A DNA stretch of 64,000 nucleotides from Pedobacter sp. KBW06 (lineage in GTDB: Bacteria > Bacteroidota > Bacteroidia > Sphingobacteriales > Sphingobacteriaceae). Each line of letters begins with the position of its first letter. The first letter of the stretch is position 1. The DNA is taken from contig NZ_QAJL01000001.1 in NCBI RefSeq assembly GCF_003852525.1, positions 953,080 to 1,017,079 on the forward strand. The letters are read 5' to 3'. Positions 44,373 through 53,916 of this stretch are shown here, in pieces. The notes beneath the pieces are model-generated. The model made no database searches. It was not told the DNA's origin and saw only the letters and a list, made by a program, of their open reading frames with translations. Position numbers and translations under genes: made by a program.

Positions 44373-45012
44373 ACCATTTATCATTGGTATTGCGGGGGGA
44401 AGTGGTTCCGGTAAAACCTTTTTTTTAAATTGTTTCTTACATCATTTTAAAAATGATGAAGTTACCCTGGTATCCCAGGATGACTATTACATTCCTGTGG
44501 GGGAAATGACTCAGGAAGAAAACAAACTATATAATTTTGATTTACCTTCTACCATTGATAAAGAGCAGTTTTTGTTCGATATTAAAAAACTGGTAAAGGG
44601 TGAAGTAATCTACAAAAAGGAATATAATTTCAATAATCCTTTGGCAGTAACTAAAATTCTGGAGATTAATCCTGCTCCTATTATTATTGTAGAAGGACTT
44701 TTCATCCTGCATTTTGAGGAGATCGCAGCCATGCTGGATCACCGCATATTTGTAGAAGCAGAAGATGCAGTTGCCCTGGCAAGAAGAATCAAACGTGATG
44801 GAATGGAACGCGGATATTCTGAAGAAGATGTGACTTACAAATGGGTAAATCATGTTGTTCCGGCGTATCATGAATATTTACTGCCTTACAGAGAAAGCTG
44901 CGACAAAATAATTGTCAACAATTTCGACACTCCTGATGATATTATTAAAATCACAGATGAAATCTCTGCTGATTTAAAAGTAAAATACTGTAAACACAAA
45001 CAAGAGGAGTAA
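44362..45012 (+). CDS. udk: Uridine kinase
   Basis: ATG 44362 gives 216 residues; a GTG at 44350 would add four residues and is less likely. P-loop GIAGGSGSGKT (residues 9-19), DDYYIP, and the lid/Arg region RRIKRDGMERGYS support the udk/PRK fold. It phosphorylates uridine or cytidine for pyrimidine salvage. The overlap with the LysM gene implies translational coupling, but the pairing seems incidental. A strong terminator follows. Confidence 0.88.
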   Translation: MNNKPFIIGIAGGSGSGKTFFLNCFLHHFKNDEVTLVSQDDYYIPVGEMTQEENKLYNFDLPSTIDKEQFLFDIKKLVKGEVIYKKEYNFNNPLAVTKILEINPAPIIIVEGLFILHFEEIAAMLDHRIFVEAEDAVALARRIKRDGMERGYSEEDVTYKWVNHVVPAYHEYLLPYRESCDKIIVNNFDTPDDIIKITDEISADLKVKYCKHKQEE

Positions 45013-45013
45013 T

Positions 45014-45044
45014 AAAAAAAGGGATGCTTTTGCATCCCTTTTTT
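45014..45044. terminator. Bidirectional terminator between udk and the CoA-transferase genes
   Basis: AAAAAAGGGATGC pairs with GCATCCCTTTTTT around TTTT. It lies between convergent genes. Confidence 0.9.
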
Positions 45045-45060
45045 CATGCAGATACATTGC

Positions 45061-45720
45061 TTAGTCAAAAATCATTTCCGGAACATTGTCCTCCGCAAAC
45101 AATTTACCCGTAGTGGCCTGTCTGATATAATCCACGCTCACTCCCGGTGCCCTTTCAATCAATTGAAAACCTCCGCCCGGAAGCACATCCAGTACCGCCA
45201 GTTCTGTTACAATCTTCTTGATACAATTTACGCCCGTAAGCGGCAGCGTACATTTCGGCAGAAGCTTGCTTTCTCCAGCCTTATTTACATGCTGCATTGC
45301 CACGATAATGTTCTTTGCAGAAGCCACAAGGTCCATTGCTCCGCCCATTCCTTTCACCATCTTTCCCGGGATCTTCCAGTTGGCAATATCGCCGTTCTCC
45401 GATACTTCCATTGCCCCAAGAATTGTTAAATCTATCTTCTGACTTCTGATCATGCCAAAGCTCAATGCTGAGTCAAAGATCGAAGATCCCGGCAATGTCG
45501 TAATCGTTTGTTTTCCTGCATTGATCAAATCTGCATCTTCTTCACCTTCAAAAGGGAATGGTCCCATTCCCAATAACCCGTTTTCCGACTGCAATACCAC
45601 ATTGATTCCTTCAGGAATATAATTGGCCACCAGTGTAGGAATGCCGATCCCTAAATTCACATAAAATCCGTCTTTGATTTCTTTTGCGATACGCTTCGCA
45701 ATTCCGTCCTTATCCAACAT
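45061..45720 (-). CDS. scoB: 3-oxoacid CoA-transferase, subunit B
   Basis: 219 residues. Seen: RIAKEIKDGFYVNLGIGIPT, the catalytic Glu region QSENGLLGMGPFP, GGAMDLVASAKNIIVAM and LPLTGVNCIKKIVTELAV. It is the B half of succinyl-CoA:acetoacetate transferase or a relative. It lies 17 bases after subunit A. With the thiolase at 26 kb it would let cells use or make acetoacetate. Confidence 0.93.
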   Translation of the reverse strand: MLDKDGIAKRIAKEIKDGFYVNLGIGIPTLVANYIPEGINVVLQSENGLLGMGPFPFEGEEDADLINAGKQTITTLPGSSIFDSALSFGMIRSQKIDLTILGAMEVSENGDIANWKIPGKMVKGMGGAMDLVASAKNIIVAMQHVNKAGESKLLPKCTLPLTGVNCIKKIVTELAVLDVLPGGGFQLIERAPGVSVDYIRQATTGKLFAEDNVPEMIFD

Positions 45721-45737
45721 ACTAATAATTTATAGGA

Positions 45738-46439
45738 TTAATTTTTTGTTCTAACTGTACGCTGCTCGATTCTTTTCTCATAACCGGCACCTTGAAATAT
45801 GCGGTGAACGAATACACCGGGCGTATGAATGTGATCAGGATCAAGTTCCCCTGCTTCCACCAGCTCTTCTACTTCAGCAATGGTGATCTTTCCCGCCATC
45901 GCCATGACCGGATTGAAATTCCTGCTGGTCGACCTGAAGATCAGGTTTCCTGCAGTGTCTCCCTTCCAGGCTTTAACAATCGCAAAATCAGCATCAAAAG
46001 CATATTCCATCAGGTAGTCTTTACCATTAAAGTTTCTCACTTCCTTTCCTTCGGCCACTTCTGTACCCACCCCTGCCGGGGTAAAAATTGCAGGCATTCC
46101 ATATCCCGAAGCCATGCACCTTGTGGCCAGTGTTCCTTGCGGAATCAGCTCTACTTCCAATTCTCCGCTCAGCAGCTGACGCTCAAATTCGGCATTTTCA
46201 CCTACATAGGAAGAGATCATTTTCTTTACCTGACGTTGTTGTAACATCAGTCCGATTCCGAAATCATCTACGCCTGCATTGTTGGATATACATGTTAAAT
46301 CTTTCACGCCTTTCTTTACCAGAGCGGTAATGCAATTTTCAGGAATACCGCACAGTCCAAAACCGCCGAGCATTAAGGTATTCCCATTCTCGATATCGCT
46401 GATGGCTTCATCAGCACCCGAAACTACTTTATTGATCAT
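45738..46439 (-). CDS. scoA: 3-oxoacid CoA-transferase, subunit A
   Basis: 233 residues. Seen: [20 protein letters not shown] (CoA-binding glycine motif), [14 protein letters not shown], and [19 protein letters not shown]. It pairs with subunit B directly downstream and forms the active transferase. Confidence 0.93.
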   Translation of the reverse strand: MINKVVSGADEAISDIENGNTLMLGGFGLCGIPENCITALVKKGVKDLTCISNNAGVDDFGIGLMLQQRQVKKMISSYVGENAEFERQLLSGELEVELIPQGTLATRCMASGYGMPAIFTPAGVGTEVAEGKEVRNFNGKDYLMEYAFDADFAIVKAWKGDTAGNLIFRSTSRNFNPVMAMAGKITIAEVEELVEAGELDPDHIHTPGVFVHRIFQGAGYEKRIEQRTVRTKN

Positions 46440-46487
46440 ATATAAGGTTTTGCTACTAAATTATAGTATAAAATGTGTTCCAACAAT

Positions 46488-47585
46488 TTATTTAGCTATT
46501 TCTATAATTTTATCGTTGCTGCCATTGCTGCTGCCGATGTAAATCTTCCCTTCCGGCGACTGGCAGATGGACCTCAGACGACCAAAGTCATTGACCAGAA
46601 AATCTTTTGCTTCCGTAATTTTATCACCTGCCGGATTCAATACCAGCTGGGTCAGCTTAGAGGCCTTCAAACTCAGCAACAACAAAGAGTTCTTCCATTG
46701 AGGGATATAGTCCGAGTTGTAATAAGAAATGGACGCAGTGGCGATGGTAGGTGTCCAGGCAAACAGCGGTTCGACCACATTATTAATGGTACAAAAACCC
46801 TGCTCTGCCGTCGTATTGCAAAAGCCCTCTACATTCGGCCAGCCATAATTCCTTCCTTTGACAATCAAATTGACCTCATCATCGCTATTTGCACCATGTT
46901 CAGAAGAATAGATCTTATCCCCTACCTGGATCAATCCCTGAGGGTTTCTATGTCCGAAACTCCAGAGCGGGCTCCCTGCATTTGGATTGTCCGCAGGAAT
47001 GCTGCCATCCAGATTTAAGCGAAGGATCTTACCGGAAAGGGAATTCGTATTTTGTGCGTTGGCGGCCACACTGGCATCACCGGTACTGATCATCAGTTTC
47101 TGGTCTGAAGTAATCAGCAGTCTGGAGCCGTTGTGAATGTTGGAAGCAGGAATCTGATCGATGATGGTAAGCGGAGCGCTGAGGGCCCCGTTTGCATAAG
47201 TAAAACGAACTACTTTTTCCCGGTAATTCGAACCTGTTCCATAATTATAGACCACATAGACCCATGGATTAGCACTAAAATTGGGATGTAAAGCCATCCC
47301 CAGCAAACCACCTTCTCCCGTAGACACGACTTCAGAAATGGTATGCAATAAGGTGACTTTTCCCGTCTGTGGGTCTACCCTGCTGATTCTTCCCGGTCGT
47401 TCGGTCATCCAGATCTGCTGATCGGGACCATAGATCAACTCCCAGGGATGAACCAGGCCGGAACTCAGTACACGGGTTTTCAATTCGGCATCAGGAAGCG
47501 GGTTCCCGTTCCCGTTGGTTTTACTTTTCTTGCATGCAGTAATGCAAAGCAGAAGTGCAAAAGCACTGATCATCAAGACTTTCAT
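46488..47585 (-). CDS. PQQ-type sugar dehydrogenase-like beta-propeller lipoprotein
   Basis: 365 residues. A lipobox (LLLCITACKKS, Cys18) is followed by a six-blade glucose/sorbosone dehydrogenase propeller: LVHPWELIYGPDQQIWMTER, GLLGMALHPNFSANPWVYVV, SGKILRLNLDGSIPADNPN, SFGHRNPQGLIQVGDKIYSS. The active-site His of the family lies in LALHP-like contexts, and family members use PQQ in the periplasm, but no PQQ biosynthesis genes are in view. It may be an oxidase of sugars or a propeller of other use. Confidence 0.85.
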   Translation of the reverse strand: MKVLMISAFALLLCITACKKSKTNGNGNPLPDAELKTRVLSSGLVHPWELIYGPDQQIWMTERPGRISRVDPQTGKVTLLHTISEVVSTGEGGLLGMALHPNFSANPWVYVVYNYGTGSNYREKVVRFTYANGALSAPLTIIDQIPASNIHNGSRLLITSDQKLMISTGDASVAANAQNTNSLSGKILRLNLDGSIPADNPNAGSPLWSFGHRNPQGLIQVGDKIYSSEHGANSDDEVNLIVKGRNYGWPNVEGFCNTTAEQGFCTINNVVEPLFAWTPTIATASISYYNSDYIPQWKNSLLLLSLKASKLTQLVLNPAGDKITEAKDFLVNDFGRLRSICQSPEGKIYIGSSNGSNDKIIEIAK

Positions 47586-47634
47586 AGGACATTGCTTTTT
47601 ATAAATATAACAGCAATGTCCTGAATATGTTTAT

Positions 47635-50007
47635 TTAATTGAAATATACGTAAGTGATGCCATCACCTCCTCTATCTGCATGTTCATCTTCTACCCGGTT
47701 AACCTGACTGTATTTTTTCAGGTATTCGCGGATCAGCTTTCTTAAAATCCCATCTCCTTTTCCATGGATCAGTTTAATGAAAGGAAAGCCCAGCATAATC
47801 GATTTGTCCAGGTACTTCTCTACTTCATGAAGCGCATTGTCGCCACGCATTCCCCTGAGGTCCAGCTCTGCCGTAAAGTTACCTATCGCCTCAGAAATAC
47901 TTCCGGTATAAGAGTTGTTCTGAATGGCCTTTTTAGCCTGTTTATTGCTGATCTTATAGACCCTGTTTTTCTTTAATACAGAGCGCAAATCACCTAAGGC
48001 TACCACGAGGTTATCCCGGTTGATTTCCAATACCTGACCTGTCGTTTCGCTGTTGTTCAGCTGCACCCAGTCTCCTACTTCGATAGGCGTATTTAAAGGA
48101 ACTGCCACCTCTGGTTTCTTCTCTTCCTTTACCTGATTCTGAACCATTACCTTTTGCAGGTTCTGGCGCAATTGCTTGGTCACCGTCTTATCGGCCTGTT
48201 TTTCTTTAATTTCGGCAATGGTATTCTCCACCAGTTTATTGGCATTCTTGATGATCGCCTGTGCTTCCAGTTTAGCTTCCTTGATGAGCACCTTTTTGTT
48301 TTCATCTAAAAACAGTTTCAGTTTCTCATTTTCAGCAACCAGGTTTTTCACCTTATTCTGTTGCGTAGACAAATGCAGTTTTGTATCGTAAATCTGCTTT
48401 TTCTCCCGTTCCAGATCTACCAGTAAGCTGTCGATCCTGTTCTGGTTCGTTCCTGTTTTTGCCCTTGCCAGTTCCAGTACTTCCTTCTGAAGTCCGATGT
48501 TCTGTGCGATCTCAAAAGCATAAGAACTTCCGGGTTTCCCCAGTTCCAATACATAAAGCGGCTTCATCCTGTCGTTATCAAACAACATCGATGCATTTTC
48601 CAGTCCGGGGGTATTCCCCGCAAAAAGCTTCAGGTTAGAATAGTGGGTGGTAATCACTCCCCTCACTTTCTTATTGTTCAGGACTTCCAGTACCGCTTCT
48701 GCCATTGGCCCTCCAAACTGAGGATCGGTACCTGTTCCAAACTCATCGATCAGTACCAGTGTTTTCGGAGAAGCATGGGCCACGAAATGACGCATTTTCG
48801 TCAGGTGGGCACTATACGTACTCAAATCACTCTCTATAGACTGATCATCACCGATATCGGCGAAGATATTTTCAAAAATCCCCACCTCACTCGATTCATG
48901 AACAGGAATCAGTAAACCCGATTGTACCATCAGCTGCAAGAGCCCCACTGTTTTCATACAAACCGACTTTCCTCCCGCATTTGGTCCGGAAACCAATACG
49001 ATCCTAAGCTCCGGCGTGATGTGAATGTTCAGGGGAACAACGGTCTTTTTATCTGCTTTAAAAGAAAGGTACAACAAAGGATGGCGGGCATTAATCAGTT
49101 TGGTTTGCGCCTCCTTGATCAGCACCGGCATATCTGCTTCCACCTCGATCGCAAACAAGGCCTTTGCGCGTACAAAATCCAGTTTCGTCAGGAATCCATG
49201 GTACGACAACAACAGGGGCGTGTAAGGCCTCAGATCAGTGGTCAGTGCAATCAGGATCTTAATGATCTCCCTGCGTTTATCAAACTCCAGATCCCTCAGC
49301 TTATTATTTAAGGTAAAGACCTCTTCCGGCTCCATATACACCGTTTGTCCGCTGGCAGACTCATCATGGATGAAACCTTTCAGTTTTCTTTTATTCTCAG
49401 CAAGGATCGGAATACACATCCTGCCATCCCGAATGGTCAGGCTTCCGTCTGCCACCCAGTTATTGCCTACAGCCTGCTTAAAAATGGAATCCATCCGCTT
49501 GCGGACGTCCTGCTCGGCTTTGGCAATGTCGCCAATAATGGTCTGCAAAGTCACCGAAGCATTCGGCTTGATTTTTCCTTTAGGGTCGAGAACAGTCTCG
49601 ATTCTTTTCAGGATATTCTTTTCGACAGGAAGGTGTTCCAGTAAGGCTTCCAGGTTGGGGTAAACTTCTTTTCTTTCTTCAAAAAACCTGAGCACCGAAA
49701 ATACGGTCTGCAGGGAGGCATACATTTGGTGCAATTCCTCTTCCACGAGGTAAGTACCTTCTACTTTGATCTTATCGGCAAGGCTTTTAATGTCAAAAAA
49801 GGTACTGATTTGCAGGGGTTCCTGGTTTTCCAGGATACTTTTAAATTCATTCGTTTGTCGTAAAAACTTATTGATCTGGTCATACTTCGTCATGACCTGC
49901 ATTTTATCGACCATCTGCTGTCCCATCGGACTTAAGCAGTGTTTATGAATAAGTTGTCTGACCTCACTAAAACCCAAACGCTCTAAACAATTCTCCGGAT
50001 ATAACAT
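47635..50007 (-). CDS. mutS2: MutS2 endonuclease/ATPase
   Basis: 790 residues. Core MutS-type ATPase with Walker A GPNAGGKS (about 341-348), Walker B LVLIDEFGTGTDP, the signature STYSAHLTKM, a long coiled-coil stretch (about 500-640), and a C-terminal Smr domain (about 710-790: LDLRGMRGDNALHEVEKYLD, KLIHGKGDGILRKL). MutS2 proteins act on recombination intermediates or stalled ribosomes. Nine bases separate it from the upstream DUF4296 gene. Confidence 0.95.
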   Translation of the reverse strand: MLYPENCLERLGFSEVRQLIHKHCLSPMGQQMVDKMQVMTKYDQINKFLRQTNEFKSILENQEPLQISTFFDIKSLADKIKVEGTYLVEEELHQMYASLQTVFSVLRFFEERKEVYPNLEALLEHLPVEKNILKRIETVLDPKGKIKPNASVTLQTIIGDIAKAEQDVRKRMDSIFKQAVGNNWVADGSLTIRDGRMCIPILAENKRKLKGFIHDESASGQTVYMEPEEVFTLNNKLRDLEFDKRREIIKILIALTTDLRPYTPLLLSYHGFLTKLDFVRAKALFAIEVEADMPVLIKEAQTKLINARHPLLYLSFKADKKTVVPLNIHITPELRIVLVSGPNAGGKSVCMKTVGLLQLMVQSGLLIPVHESSEVGIFENIFADIGDDQSIESDLSTYSAHLTKMRHFVAHASPKTLVLIDEFGTGTDPQFGGPMAEAVLEVLNNKKVRGVITTHYSNLKLFAGNTPGLENASMLFDNDRMKPLYVLELGKPGSSYAFEIAQNIGLQKEVLELARAKTGTNQNRIDSLLVDLEREKKQIYDTKLHLSTQQNKVKNLVAENEKLKLFLDENKKVLIKEAKLEAQAIIKNANKLVENTIAEIKEKQADKTVTKQLRQNLQKVMVQNQVKEEKKPEVAVPLNTPIEVGDWVQLNNSETTGQVLEINRDNLVVALGDLRSVLKKNRVYKISNKQAKKAIQNNSYTGSISEAIGNFTAELDLRGMRGDNALHEVEKYLDKSIMLGFPFIKLIHGKGDGILRKLIREYLKKYSQVNRVEDEHADRGGDGITYVYFN

Positions 50008-50015
50008 ACTTATAT

Positions 50016-50519
50016 TTATAATTTGGGTTCTTTATAAACCATCTTTGGTTGAATAAAATCAATTTTCTTCTTTGTGGTATCTTTCAGAAGAAAACGGATT
50101 TTGTACTCCGGATCCGCTCTCAACAGCGAATCGGCAGAGTTTTTTAAGGCTAATGCTTTCTGGATTTTCACATTCGACAGGGAGTCGGACTTTACCACGA
50201 CCGATTTCTGCATGCTCAGGTCGCCCACCACTTTGGTATAGATCTCATCTAATATTTTTGGCTCGCTGTTGTAATACGCCATACTCTTTGCGTACTTTGC
50301 AGAATCAACTCCATACTTCTTATAGATCCCCCTGTAGTAAGCGGAAGCTACTTTTTTCGCAGAATCAGAACTTGGAATCGACGACACATAACCATCAACA
50401 ATATGGATATCAGCCAAAAGGGCTGACATCTGATCAGGTTGAATGATCTGCTTGGGAATACCGGGTTTACAGCCTGAAATCAGTAAAAAAAGGAAGACTA
50501 TATATAGAAAGTTTCTCAT
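50016..50519 (-). CDS. DUF4296 lipoprotein
   Basis: 167 residues. A short lipoprotein signal (FLFLLISGCKPG, Cys17) and a helical domain (IHIVDGYVSSIPSSDSAKKV, YRGIYKKYGVDSAKYAKSMA) of the DUF4296 kind, restricted to Bacteroidota. Its function is unknown. It is upstream of mutS2 in the same direction and close enough for co-transcription. Confidence 0.85.
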   Translation of the reverse strand: MRNFLYIVFLFLLISGCKPGIPKQIIQPDQMSALLADIHIVDGYVSSIPSSDSAKKVASAYYRGIYKKYGVDSAKYAKSMAYYNSEPKILDEIYTKVVGDLSMQKSVVVKSDSLSNVKIQKALALKNSADSLLRADPEYKIRFLLKDTTKKKIDFIQPKMVYKEPKL

Positions 50520-50590
50520 TATGCTTAAAACATCATTATTTCTTAGACAAAGTTCGCTAAGGTTCTTAATTTTACCAAAAATACTGATAA

Positions 50591-51283
50591 ATGAGTATAG
50601 CAGATAACTTATTAAAATATAAAAACGAATTGGATGAGATCGCGGTGAAATTAATTGCCGTATCTAAATACCAGGAAGCGGCGGCCGTACAGGAAGCTTA
50701 TGACGCCGGACAAAGGGTATTTGGGGAGAACATCGTACAGGAACTGGTAGAAAAACAAGCACAACTTCCACAAGATATTGAATGGCACCTGATCGGTCAT
50801 TTACAAACCAATAAGGTCAAATATATTGCCCCTTTCATCAGCCTGATCCAATCTGTTGACAGCTTAAAATTGTTACTGGAGATTGATAAGCAAGCCGCAA
50901 AAAACAAAAGAGTGATCGATTGCCTGCTTCAGATCTATATTGCAGACGAAGACACCAAGTTTGGCCTGGGCTTTGACGAAGCGATCGAACTTCTGCGCTC
51001 AGAAGAATTCGCCGCCCTGAAAAACGTCAGGATCGTTGGTTTAATGGGAATTGCAAGCAACAACGCCCTGGAAAAACAAACCCTTGATGAATTTACGGAA
51101 CTGAAAGTCCTTTTTGATGGCATAAAAGTAAGCTTCTTCAGAAAAGAAGACAGCTTCAAAGAAATCTCTATGGGCATGTCCGGAGATTATAAACTGGCCA
51201 TCGAAGCAGGAAGTACCATGGTTCGTGTGGGCAGCAGTATATTTGGTAAAAGAAAAATTAAACACTGGAAAGAGGAAGCCTAA
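50591..51283 (+). CDS. YggS-family PLP homeostasis protein
   Basis: 230 residues. The PLP lysine lies in VKLIAVSKYQ, and the family signatures GENIVQELVEKQAQLP, WHLIGHLQTNKVKYI, LMGIASN and MSGDYKLAIEAGSTMVRVGS are present. These proteins bind PLP and keep its level in balance rather than catalysing a major reaction. The stop overlaps the next start by one base, so the GNAT gene is co-translated. Confidence 0.93.
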   Translation: MSIADNLLKYKNELDEIAVKLIAVSKYQEAAAVQEAYDAGQRVFGENIVQELVEKQAQLPQDIEWHLIGHLQTNKVKYIAPFISLIQSVDSLKLLLEIDKQAAKNKRVIDCLLQIYIADEDTKFGLGFDEAIELLRSEEFAALKNVRIVGLMGIASNNALEKQTLDEFTELKVLFDGIKVSFFRKEDSFKEISMGMSGDYKLAIEAGSTMVRVGSSIFGKRKIKHWKEEA

Positions 51284-51750
51284 TGAATAACATCAACATC
51301 AGAGTGGCCAAACAAGAAGATTGCGTCAGACTTTTAGAACTGATCAATGAACTTGCGATCTATGAAAAAGCACCGGAAGAAGTAACCGTTACCCTGGCAG
51401 AATTTGAAGATGCCGGATTTGGTGCGGCACCGGTATGGAAAGCCTTCGTTGCCGAAGATGAACATCAGATCATCGGCTTTGCCTTATATTATACCCGGTA
51501 TTCGACCTGGAAAGGCTGCCGTTTGTACCTGGAAGACTTCCTGGTTACCGAAAGCTACAGAGGTAAAGGTGTAGGAAAAATCCTTTTTGAAACCGTGATG
51601 AAAGAGGCACAGGAAAAGAACTATAACGGAATGACCTGGCAGGTGCTCGACTGGAATGAACCGGCGATCAATTTTTACAATAAGTATGCTGCCCAGATTG
51701 AAACCGGATGGTTAAATGCGTCCTTCTCGAAAGAACAGATTTCACAATAA
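51283..51750 (+). CDS. GNAT-family N-acetyltransferase (diamine acetyltransferase-like)
   Basis: 155 residues. The GNAT motif A, LEDFLVTESYRGKGVGKILF, contains the R/Q-x2-G-x-G/A acetyl-CoA loop. VAKQEDCVRLLELINELA and ALYYTRYSTWKGCRLYLED resemble the spermidine/diamine N-acetyltransferase group. The substrate is not certain. Confidence 0.88.
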   Translation: MNNINIRVAKQEDCVRLLELINELAIYEKAPEEVTVTLAEFEDAGFGAAPVWKAFVAEDEHQIIGFALYYTRYSTWKGCRLYLEDFLVTESYRGKGVGKILFETVMKEAQEKNYNGMTWQVLDWNEPAINFYNKYAAQIETGWLNASFSKEQISQ

Positions 51751-51821
51751 CCGCTTTGCTGCAGATCAACAGGCACGACCTTTGCAGTTGACAACCCTGG
51801 ATTAACTAAATAAATTATCCC

Positions 51822-52625
51822 ATGAAAAAACTAGGAATATTATTGATTTCTTTAAGCGTTATCGCCTGTCAGAATGAAAAGAAAACGGGCGTTCAGGCAG
51901 ACAGCACTGCCAGCAACAGTTTAACCTTCAAATACGACAGCCTTCAGGTATTGAGCAAACATACCCAACCGGGCGAAAAAGGCAATACCGATACCGCTTA
52001 TGCTAAAATCGTTTATCCTGTATTTTCTGATCAAAAGTTAAATCAGCTGGTGGAACAAAAGGCCATAGTTGCCGCCGGGCAGGTCGATGCCAATAAGCAG
52101 AAAACATATAAAGAACTGGCCGGCTCTTTTATCGCGGGCTTTGACAGCATCAGCGAAGAAACCGGAGGAGCACAGGCTGCCTGGTTCCTCGACGATCAGA
52201 CAAAGGTGCTCGTTAACCAACCGGATTACCTGTGCCTGGAGCACAGCAATGTGAGCTATGCTGGTGGTGCCCATCCAAACAGTGCGATGGTATACTGGAA
52301 CATCGATCCAAAGACGTTAAAAGAGATCACCCTGGAATCGCTGATCAAAGAAGGCAGTCTGCCTGAGCTGAACACGATCGCAGAGAAGATCTTCAGAAAA
52401 AATGAGAAGCTTAGCCCTACGGCCAGCCTGAAAGACACTTATTTCTTCGAAAAAGATACCTTCGCCTTAAACCGCAACTTTACCATTACCAAAGAAGGAT
52501 TAAAATTCCTTTACAATCCATACGAAATTAAAGCCTACGCTTATGGAAGCACTGAATTGCTGATTCCTTTCAGTGAACTAAAAACCGTTGCTAAACCTAA
52601 TACTTTACTCAGTCCGACACTATAA
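51822..52625 (+). CDS. DUF4163/DUF3298 lipoprotein
   Basis: 267 residues, lipobox LSVIACQNE (Cys16). The mature part has an N-terminal DUF4163-type region and a C-terminal DUF3298 (LEHSNVSYAGGAHPNSAMVY, then LIKEGSLPELNTIAEKIFRK, then PYEIKAYAYGSTELLIPFSE). Related proteins of Gram-positives include RsiV, but here no membrane or anti-sigma part exists, so it is an outer- or inner-membrane lipoprotein of unknown role. It ends 2 bases before aspartate kinase. Confidence 0.85.
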   Translation: MKKLGILLISLSVIACQNEKKTGVQADSTASNSLTFKYDSLQVLSKHTQPGEKGNTDTAYAKIVYPVFSDQKLNQLVEQKAIVAAGQVDANKQKTYKELAGSFIAGFDSISEETGGAQAAWFLDDQTKVLVNQPDYLCLEHSNVSYAGGAHPNSAMVYWNIDPKTLKEITLESLIKEGSLPELNTIAEKIFRKNEKLSPTASLKDTYFFEKDTFALNRNFTITKEGLKFLYNPYEIKAYAYGSTELLIPFSELKTVAKPNTLLSPTL

Positions 52626-52627
52626 TT

Positions 52628-53905
52628 ATGCTCGTATTTAAATTTGGAGGCGCTTCTGTGAAAGATGCAGAAGGCGTGATCAATCTTGCGCAAATTGTTA
52701 AACGCTATCCCAAAGAAAAACTCCTGATCGTAGTCTCTGCGATGGGAAAAATGACCAATAAACTGGAAGCCCTCACCCGTGCCTATCTGCATGGCGAAGA
52801 GGAGGAGACACATCAGCTTTTTGAAGAAGTAAAGGCCTATCATTTTGGCATCCTGGAAAAACTATTCCCGGACCATGGGAACCCGGTATACAATGACATT
52901 GCCAATAGCTTTGTGGAGATCGACTGGCTGATTGAAGAAGAGCCGACGGATAGCCCGGATTATATCTATGACCAGATCGTTTCCATCGGTGAGATTGTTT
53001 CTACTAAAATTGTTGCCGCCTATTTAAACTTTGCCGGCAGCAATGCAAAATGGCTGGATGCCAGAAACTTTATCCAGACCGACAACAATTACCGGGAAGG
53101 AAATGTAAACTGGGAGAAAACAGAGGCCGAAATTAAAACCGGCTTAAGCCCCGTTCTGGAACATCAGATTGGCGTTACCCAGGGTTTTATAGGTGGTACA
53201 AGCGAAAACTTCACCACCACTTTAGGTCGCGAAGGATCCGATTACTCGGCAGCGATCTTTGCGTCCTGCCTGAATGCACAATCCTTAACCATCTGGAAAG
53301 ATGTTCCGGGCGTATTAAATGCAGATCCCAAATGGTTTGATGAAACGGAGCGGATTCCACAGTTGTCTTACCATGATGCCATAGAACTGGCCTATTATGG
53401 TGCAACGGTGATCCACCCAAAAACCATTAAGCCGATCCAGAATAAAAATATCCCTTTGTACGTTCGTTCTTTCCTTCACCCGGAAGCCGAAGGAACCGAC
53501 ATTACCGCATCGGAAAACCAGTTGCCCGTTCCTTCCTTTATCTTTAAGGTACAGCAGGTGCTGATCTCTATCTTCCCTAAGGATTTCTCGTTCATTATCG
53601 AAGAAAACTTAAGCGATATTTTCAGCCTTTTCCATAAGCATAAAGTGAAGATCAATACCATGCTGAACTCTGCCATCAGCTTTTCAGTAAGTATTGATGA
53701 AGATCCTGAAAAATTACAAAAACTGATTGAGGAACTTTCAGTTCATTATAAAGTGAAATACAATACCGGCCTGGAACTGGTGACCATCAGGTATTACAAC
53801 CAGCAAACCATTGACCGCGTAACGGTCAATAAGAACATTTTACTGGAAGTGAAAAGCAGACATACCTGCCAGATTGTAATGAAAGACCAAACTACTGCCT
53901 CTTAA
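52628..53905 (+). CDS. Aspartate kinase
   Basis: 425 residues. The amino-acid kinase domain begins MLVFKFGGASVKDAEG and contains TQGFIGGTSENFTTTLGREGSD and VPGVLNADPKWF. Regulatory ACT-like domains occupy the last 120 residues. It makes aspartyl phosphate, the first step to Lys, Thr and Met. Only 2 bases separate it from the preceding lipoprotein gene, and 11 from the methyltransferase gene. Confidence 0.92.
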   Translation: MLVFKFGGASVKDAEGVINLAQIVKRYPKEKLLIVVSAMGKMTNKLEALTRAYLHGEEEETHQLFEEVKAYHFGILEKLFPDHGNPVYNDIANSFVEIDWLIEEEPTDSPDYIYDQIVSIGEIVSTKIVAAYLNFAGSNAKWLDARNFIQTDNNYREGNVNWEKTEAEIKTGLSPVLEHQIGVTQGFIGGTSENFTTTLGREGSDYSAAIFASCLNAQSLTIWKDVPGVLNADPKWFDETERIPQLSYHDAIELAYYGATVIHPKTIKPIQNKNIPLYVRSFLHPEAEGTDITASENQLPVPSFIFKVQQVLISIFPKDFSFIIEENLSDIFSLFHKHKVKINTMLNSAISFSVSIDEDPEKLQKLIEELSVHYKVKYNTGLELVTIRYYNQQTIDRVTVNKNILLEVKSRHTCQIVMKDQTTAS

Positions 53906-53916
53906 ATTAACAGATC

